Shown here piece after piece: positions 61,533 to 64,000 of a stretch of 64,000 bases of DNA. The stretch lies in contig JAUNQI010000006.1 of the NCBI GenBank assembly GCA_030536255.1, forward strand, positions 1 through 64,000, in the 5' to 3' direction. Both the position numbers and the translations under genes were made by a program. This stretch comes from Eubacteriales bacterium (GTDB taxonomy: Bacteria; Bacillota; Clostridia; Oscillospirales; Oscillospiraceae). The notes beneath the pieces were generated by a model. That model saw only the letters and a program-made list of their open reading frames with translations. It did no database searches and was not told where the DNA came from. Each line of letters opens with the position of its first letter. Within the stretch, counting starts at the first letter, position 1.

Positions 61533-62408
61533 TTATTGGAATATCTGAGCCACCGGGCTTTCAGAATCAAGAACGATCGTTTTGTTTCCACCCTGAAGGG
61601 AATCTTCCATAGCATCAAGAGCGATCATAAAGGTATAGAATCCAGCTTCATCATCCGTATCATAAACATCGGAAAGAATCCTCATATATTCGGCATCCCC
61701 TTCCGCCCGTATTGTTTCGGCAGCAGCATTTGCCTCAGATATGATGATCTTCACTTTTTTGTCCGCTTCGTTCCGGATCCGTTTTGCCTCCGCATTTCCT
61801 TCAGCGGCATATGAGGCAGCAATATTATTGCGCTCGGAAATCATTCGGGTGTAGACCGCTTCTTTATTGTCATCCGGAAGATCCAGTGTCTTTGTTTCAA
61901 CGGCGATCATCTCAATGCCATACCTGTCAAAATTATCCCCTATATTATCCATGACAAGCTGAACAACATATCCATCTCTTCCGGAAATGATCGTTTCCTG
62001 TTTCTGAGATGAGATAACCGTCTTTAGCGCATTATACACGATTGCGTTGATTCTGCTCTCAGCATTCGAAATGCTTCCGGAAAGTGATTCAATAAACTGT
62101 CTCGGATCGCTGATCTTCCAGAGTGCAAATGAATCAAGCACCATAGAATGCTTATCGGCCGTGATAACATCACTGATCGGAAGGTCATAAAGTAACTCGG
62201 TTTTCGGCAATGCAGATACTGACTGGATAAACGGAACCTTAAAATAGAGGCCCGGCTCATCCTTGACATCGCTGACAGCACCGAATTCAAGAACAACTCC
62301 GTACTCATTCTGCTCAACAATGAACAGAGCATTCATTGCAAGAAATACAGCAATAACGATAATTCCCACAATAAGAACTGTTGTCGTTGTATTTTTTAAG
62401 TTCTTCAC
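61533..62408 (-). CDS. hflC: Protease modulator HflC
   Basis: A 291-residue SPFH/stomatin protein with one N-terminal membrane segment (about 10-30). VEQNEYGVVLEFGAVSDV, EPGLYFKVPFIQSV and a C-terminal coiled coil with RNEADKKVKIIISEANAAAETIRAEGDAEYMRI are family features. With HflK it forms a membrane cage around FtsH and limits its proteolysis. The start overlaps the hflK stop by four bases (ATGA). No ftsH gene is in the window. Confidence 0.93.
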   Translation of the reverse strand: MKNLKNTTTTVLIVGIIVIAVFLAMNALFIVEQNEYGVVLEFGAVSDVKDEPGLYFKVPFIQSVSALPKTELLYDLPISDVITADKHSMVLDSFALWKISDPRQFIESLSGSISNAESRINAIVYNALKTVISSQKQETIISGRDGYVVQLVMDNIGDNFDRYGIEMIAVETKTLDLPDDNKEAVYTRMISERNNIAASYAAEGNAEAKRIRNEADKKVKIIISEANAAAETIRAEGDAEYMRILSDVYDTDDEAGFYTFMIALDAMEDSLQGGNKTIVLDSESPVAQIFQ

Positions 62409-63403
62409 TTCTCAGTCCTCCCTTCAGAAGTTTCTTCACGGGAAGCGAAATCATCCAACGGGAGCATCGTGGAAACTTCTGCTCCCTCATTTCCCATTAT
62501 ATATACTTTAACATCAGGAAATACCTTGGTTATCATCTCATAATAAAGGCGCTGACGGGTTATCTCAGGATACTTTGAGTACTCCTCATAAAGCTTGGAA
62601 AAACGGGATGCCTGACCCGTTGCGTCATTGATCCTGGCAGTTTTATATGCCTCTGCCTGCTGAAGGATCTCATCTGCATCCGCCTGAGCCGCCGGCAGTA
62701 CTTCATTTGCATATTTGTTGGCATTATTTGTTGCAGTTTCCGCTTCCTGCTTAGCAGTTTCAACCGCCTTGAACGCTTCTTGAACCTGCGCTGTAGGAGG
62801 TTCCGCGTCCTGAATTGTAATATTCACCAGCGTGATACCAAGATCTTCTTTTTCAAGACGTTCAAGAATCTTAGCTTTTATTGAAGCCTGAATCTCACTT
62901 TTCCCGGTAGTGATGACATCATCAACATTGTACAGTCCAATCGTATCTCTGATATAAGACTGACAAAGCATCTTCAGGATATTGACCGGATCAGCAGAAT
63001 TATAAATGTATTTCACGGGATCCGTAACACGATATTCCACATAGAAATCAACATTTACGAAATTGTAGTCCACGGTAATCATCACAGATTCCGAAGTGAT
63101 GGATTCACCGGTCCTGCTGTCATATCCGATCGTAAATCCCTTTGTGGCTTTTGAAACGATCGTTTTCTGCTGAATAAAGGGGATTTTAAACTTCAAGCCC
63201 GGCTCACTGATAACTGAAGGATGGCCAAAAGTAGTGATCACCGCGTATTCATCTTCATTGAGCTGATAAAAGGAATTCATCCCTACAAGCAGCACAATGA
63301 TAACGATCAAAGCAAATATCGTGAGACCTATGCCTGCTTTTTTCCCCGGTCTGCGTGGACGGGCAGTATCCCCATACTGCGCATTCCCAAAATCTTCTGC
63401 CAT
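62405..63403 (-). CDS. hflK: FtsH protease modulator HflK
   Basis: A 332-residue SPFH protein. A cytoplasmic N-terminus with RPRRPGKKAG precedes a membrane segment (about 26-45). YQLNEDEYAVITTFGHPSVI, EPGLKFKIPFIQQK and a helical AEAYKTARINDATGQASRF region follow. The ATG at 63403 has AAAGGAA upstream; longer frames reach into the AT-rich promoter region and are unlikely. Confidence 0.93.
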   Translation of the reverse strand: MAEDFGNAQYGDTARPRRPGKKAGIGLTIFALIVIIVLLVGMNSFYQLNEDEYAVITTFGHPSVISEPGLKFKIPFIQQKTIVSKATKGFTIGYDSRTGESITSESVMITVDYNFVNVDFYVEYRVTDPVKYIYNSADPVNILKMLCQSYIRDTIGLYNVDDVITTGKSEIQASIKAKILERLEKEDLGITLVNITIQDAEPPTAQVQEAFKAVETAKQEAETATNNANKYANEVLPAAQADADEILQQAEAYKTARINDATGQASRFSKLYEEYSKYPEITRQRLYYEMITKVFPDVKVYIMGNEGAEVSTMLPLDDFASREETSEGRTEK

Positions 63404-63443
63404 TCTTATGTTCCTTTCTGTTTCATTCACAAATATGTTTATA

Positions 63444-63472
63444 ATTTTATACCATATAGCTAAATAATTCAA
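63444..63472 (-). promoter_or_regulatory. Predicted hflK promoter
   Basis: Minus-strand TTGAAT (63472-63467), 17 bases, TAAAAT (63449-63444), about 40 bases before the hflK start. Confidence 0.5.
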
Positions 63473-63509
63473 TTTCCGTTTTGTTAAATAATATTTCCCG
63501 ATGTTTTTA

Positions 63510-63551
63510 TTGCGAAAAGAAAATGCTTATGGTATATTTCTCATATATGAG
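63510..63551 (+). promoter_or_regulatory. Predicted yegP promoter with a 12 bp palindrome
   Basis: TTGCGA (63510-63515), 17 bases, TATATT (63533-63538). A perfect palindrome CTCATATATGAG (63540-63551) sits directly after the -10 box at the expected start of transcription, a position typical of repressor operators. Confidence 0.55.
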
Positions 63552-63597
63552 ATAATAAACAGCAAATACAAATATACTCAAATAAGGAGAAAATAAT

Positions 63598-63969
63598 ATG
63601 GGAAAATTTGCTATTAAACAGGCTAAGAACGGCCCGATGTTCAATCTTAAGGCTCGCAATGGACAGATCGTAGGCACAAGCGAAGTTTATTCCAGCATGT
63701 CAGCATGCAAAGCCGGAATCGAAAGCGTAAGAAAGGCCGTTGCAAAGGCAAAAATAGAGGATCAGACGCTCGCTGTTCCCGAAAAGCTTACCAATCCGAA
63801 ATTCGAAATCTATAAGGACAAGCGCGGTGAGTTCCGTTTCCGTCTCCGTGCTTCCAACGGAGAGAATATCCTTGCAGGCGAGGGATACAAATCAAAATAC
63901 AGCTGCAAAAACGGAATTGCAAGTATCTGCAAAAATGCTCCTGACGCGGAAGTCGTTGAAGAAGATTAA
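63598..63969 (+). CDS. YegP-like DUF1508 protein
   Basis: A 123-residue protein made of two DUF1508 repeats, about residues 3-52 (FAIKQAKNGPMFNLKARNGQ, then SSMSACKAGIESVRK) and 67-116 (FEIYKDKRGEFRFRLRASNG, then SKYSCKNGIASICKN). The repeat unit is a small beta-beta-alpha fold also found in E. coli YegP; function is unknown. The acidic C-terminus ends in VVEED. The ribosome site AAGGAG is strong and it has its own promoter, so it is likely well expressed. Confidence 0.88.
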   Translation: MGKFAIKQAKNGPMFNLKARNGQIVGTSEVYSSMSACKAGIESVRKAVAKAKIEDQTLAVPEKLTNPKFEIYKDKRGEFRFRLRASNGENILAGEGYKSKYSCKNGIASICKNAPDAEVVEED

Positions 63970-64000
63970 TAAAAATAGTTTCTGTTCAAAAGCAGCAGAC

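Overview
The window looks like a chromosomal segment of a low-to-mid GC Gram-positive anaerobe of the class Clostridia (Firmicutes/Bacillota). Evidence: a PolC-type DNA polymerase III, HrcA/CIRCE control of the chaperone operon, a RicT homologue, the rpmH-rnpA-yidD-yidC-khpB block, many AGGAGG-type ribosome sites, TTGACA/TATAAT promoters, frequent TTG/GTG starts, MEP-pathway isoprenoid genes, a V-type ATPase and an iron-sulfur-rich pyridine nucleotide oxidoreductase. Nothing allows a genus call. There is no phage, insertion sequence, CRISPR array or rRNA operon; most of the window is housekeeping and metabolic core.

Layout. 1-6700 (+): the 3' end of tRNA-Arg(ACG), then rpmH, rnpA, yidD, yidC, khpB, acpP, ychF, rpiB, a membrane-anchored glycosidase-like protein and a VanZ-like protein. 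6750-16700 (-): an exported C39-like peptidase lies downstream of an operon reading pyrH-frr-uppS-dxr-rseP-ispG-polC. The usual cdsA gene is missing from it, and PolC lacks the embedded proofreading exonuclease. 16800-23900: a radical SAM protein, a divergent L-fucose/L-rhamnose locus (fucI-fucU-kinase on -, rhaA on +) with a strong promoter overlapped by a palindrome, and a site-2 protease. 24000-30100 (-): a HypA homologue with a 905-residue multi-iron-sulfur GltD-like fusion; then a run of VWA protein, macro-domain protein and PfkB sugar kinase. 30100-31530 is an AT-rich scar holding a decayed small reading frame and the abutting remnants of a ROK and an IclR regulator. 31530-36600: DUF89 phosphatase, AlkZ-like protein, DUF554 membrane protein, nitrilase-family amidase and GtrII-type glycosyltransferase. 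36600-45200 (-): a complete nine-subunit V-type ATPase operon with a Na+-type rotor subunit. 45200-51090 (-): PAP2 phosphatase, MATE exporter, ricT, holB, gltX. 51200-61400 (+): trpS, a TagO/WecA-type transferase, then hrcA-grpE-dnaK-dnaJ followed closely by a FliB-like methylase, a HAD nucleotidase and an M18 aminopeptidase. 61500-63400 (-): hflK-hflC. 63600-63970 (+): a YegP-like protein.

How the genes fit together. The left part serves translation and membrane protein insertion, and the pyrH-polC operon joins nucleotide, translation, isoprenoid/cell wall lipid and replication functions. The deoxy-sugar locus covers isomerisation, mutarotation and phosphorylation but not the aldolase or transport. 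The V-ATPase probably couples ATP to Na+ movement. The main points for a second look are the exonuclease-less PolC, the HypA plus multi-cluster oxidoreductase pair, the VWA/macro/kinase run with its mirrored leader, and the regulator scar. Coordinates of starts were chosen from visible ribosome binding sites and gene overlaps; all function calls rest on reading the protein sequences, without database searches.
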